From contig JADZET010000129.1 of NCBI GenBank assembly GCA_020850375.1, positions 1 to 6,527 of the forward strand: a stretch of DNA of 6,527 nt. Reading direction: 5' to 3'. This document shows positions 5,707-6,527 of this stretch, one piece after another (positions within the stretch are counted from its first letter, which is position 1; every line of letters begins with the position of its first letter). The notes under the pieces are model-generated. The model had not been told where the DNA came from and made no database searches. It saw nothing but the letters and a program-made list of their open reading frames with translations. The translations under genes were made by a program, and so were the position numbers. The DNA is from Phycisphaeraceae bacterium (GTDB lineage: Bacteria > Planctomycetota > Phycisphaerae > Phycisphaerales > Phycisphaeraceae).

Positions 5707-6527
5707 ATGATCGTTGACGTGCACAGCCACGCGTGGCAGTACCCGGACCACTTCAGCGACGACTTTCGTCGTCAGGCCAAGCGGTCGCGGTCGGGAGTGG
5801 AGGTGGATCTGACGACGCGGTATGAGTCCTACGCGGCGACGGCGCCGGCGGGGACGCGGACGGTGGTCTTCGGCGGGAAGGCGAGGCTGTCGGGGCTGTG
5901 GGTGGATGATCGGTTCGTGGCGGGGTATGTGGCGGAGCATGCGGGGCAGTTGATCGGGTTCCTGTCGGTGGACCCGACGCAGGACGGATGGCAGCGGGAG
6001 ATGCGGCAGGGGCATGAGGAATTGGGGCTGCGGGGGATCAAGCTGATGCCGATGTACGCGGGGTTTCGGCCGGATGATGCGATGCTGGAGCCGCTGTGGG
6101 AGTATGCGCAGGAGCATCGGCTGCCCGTGCTGCTGCACACGGGGACGACGTTTGTCTCGCAGGCGCTGCTCGAATACACGCTGCCCCGGCATCTGGATGC
6201 GGTGGCGATCCGGTTCCCGGAGGTCAGGATCATCATGGCTCACCTGGGTCACCCCTATGAGGGCGAGTGCGTCGCGGTGATCCGCAAACATGCGAATGTC
6301 TACGCGGACGTCAGCGCGCTGCACTATCGGCCATTCCAGCTCTACCAGAGCTTGATGCTGGTGCAGGAGTATGGGGTGTGGGAGAAGGTGCTGTTCGGGA
6401 GCGACTACCCGTTCACGACGGTCAATGCGAGCATCGAGGGGTTAGGCAGGCTCAATGCCATGGTCGAGGGGACGGGGCTGCCGAGGCTTAACACACAGCA
6501 AATCGACGCGATGATCCACCGCGACAG
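5707..6527 (+). CDS. Amidohydro_2-family metal-dependent hydrolase, 3' truncated by the window edge
   Basis: An open frame runs from the ATG at 5707 to the last base with no stop: 273 codons are visible. The first strand has the H-x-H signature MIVDVHSHAW (His6, His8). Further family landmarks follow in order: Lys112 in RGIKLMPMY, His144 in VLLHTGTT, His179 in AHLGHP and Asp233 in LFGSDYP, the pattern of PF04909-type barrel enzymes with metal held by the HxH, later His and C-terminal Asp. Known for the family: lactonases of sugar acids (fucono- and rhamnonolactonase), pyrone-dicarboxylate lactonase, and decarboxylases such as ACMSD. Which of these applies cannot be told. Next to a dehydrogenase and an acid-sugar dehydratase, a lactonase is the most economical guess. 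GGA (5698-5700) lies 6 bases before the start, with a GGGGGAA run further upstream. It is divergent from the PIG-L gene. Roughly the last few strands or helices lie outside the window. Confidence 0.88.
   Translation, partial: MIVDVHSHAWQYPDHFSDDFRRQAKRSRSGVEVDLTTRYESYAATAPAGTRTVVFGGKARLSGLWVDDRFVAGYVAEHAGQLIGFLSVDPTQDGWQREMRQGHEELGLRGIKLMPMYAGFRPDDAMLEPLWEYAQEHRLPVLLHTGTTFVSQALLEYTLPRHLDAVAIRFPEVRIIMAHLGHPYEGECVAVIRKHANVYADVSALHYRPFQLYQSLMLVQEYGVWEKVLFGSDYPFTTVNASIEGLGRLNAMVEGTGLPRLNTQQIDAMIHRD

Noticed and set aside
4401..5708. A 435-codon minus-strand frame rich in Arg and Pro
   Set aside because: It overlaps the PIG-L and dehydrogenase genes in a shifted frame, and its composition is that of out-of-frame GC-rich DNA.
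5590..6324. A 244-codon minus-strand frame opposite the amidohydrolase
   Set aside because: Arg/Pro/His-rich with no recognisable motif, while the + strand frame holds the HxH, His, His, Asp landmarks of its family.

Overview
This is a GC-rich bacterial window (roughly two thirds G+C by eye) with seven protein-coding genes and no RNA gene, insertion sequence, integrase or CRISPR array that I can see. Family content (a short atypical Gfo/Idh/MocA protein, an enolase-superfamily dehydratase, a PIG-L deacetylase and an Amidohydro_2 protein together) and codon use would suit Planctomycetota (Phycisphaerae-like) or a similar GC-rich carbohydrate degrader. Nothing here proves the taxonomy.

Left edge, 1-1077 (+): the 3' end of a nonribosomal peptide synthetase-type gene, with a carrier domain followed by a type I thioesterase, i.e. 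a termination module. Converging on it is a small cupin gene, 1106-1504 (-). By its length and metal-ligand positions this belongs to the manganese-dependent (R)-selective hydroxynitrile-lyase-like cupins. Bases 1505-1716 form a divergent control region with an AT-rich patch that can serve promoters in both directions. It leads rightwards to a Gfo/Idh/MocA-like gene at 1717-2589 (+), whose glycine-rich nucleotide loop is lost.

Centre and right, 2606-5554 (-): a compact three-gene operon, in transcription order PIG-L deacetylase (4847-5554), zinc-dependent medium-chain dehydrogenase (3791-4801) and mandelate racemase/muconate lactonizing-type enolase (2606-3778, GTG start). The last two look translationally coupled. 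Diverging from the operon is an Amidohydro_2 metal-dependent hydrolase, 5707 to beyond the right edge (+).

How the genes may work together (inference): dehydrogenase, Amidohydro_2 lactonase-type hydrolase and enolase-superfamily acid-sugar dehydratase are the three enzyme classes of non-phosphorylative oxidative sugar pathways such as the L-fucose route. The PIG-L protein could remove an N-acetyl group and the Gfo/Idh-like protein could modify a ring carbon. The cluster therefore looks like a catabolic module for an acetylated or unusual sugar or cyclitol, but no substrate can be read from the sequence. The NRPS end and the cupin probably belong to a different neighbourhood that ends near 1077-1505.

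A window-wide feature is a strong excess of G over C on the + strand. Plus-strand genes favour G-ending codons and minus-strand genes C-ending ones. This keeps long antisense frames open, including a 724-codon one, and these should not be annotated as genes.
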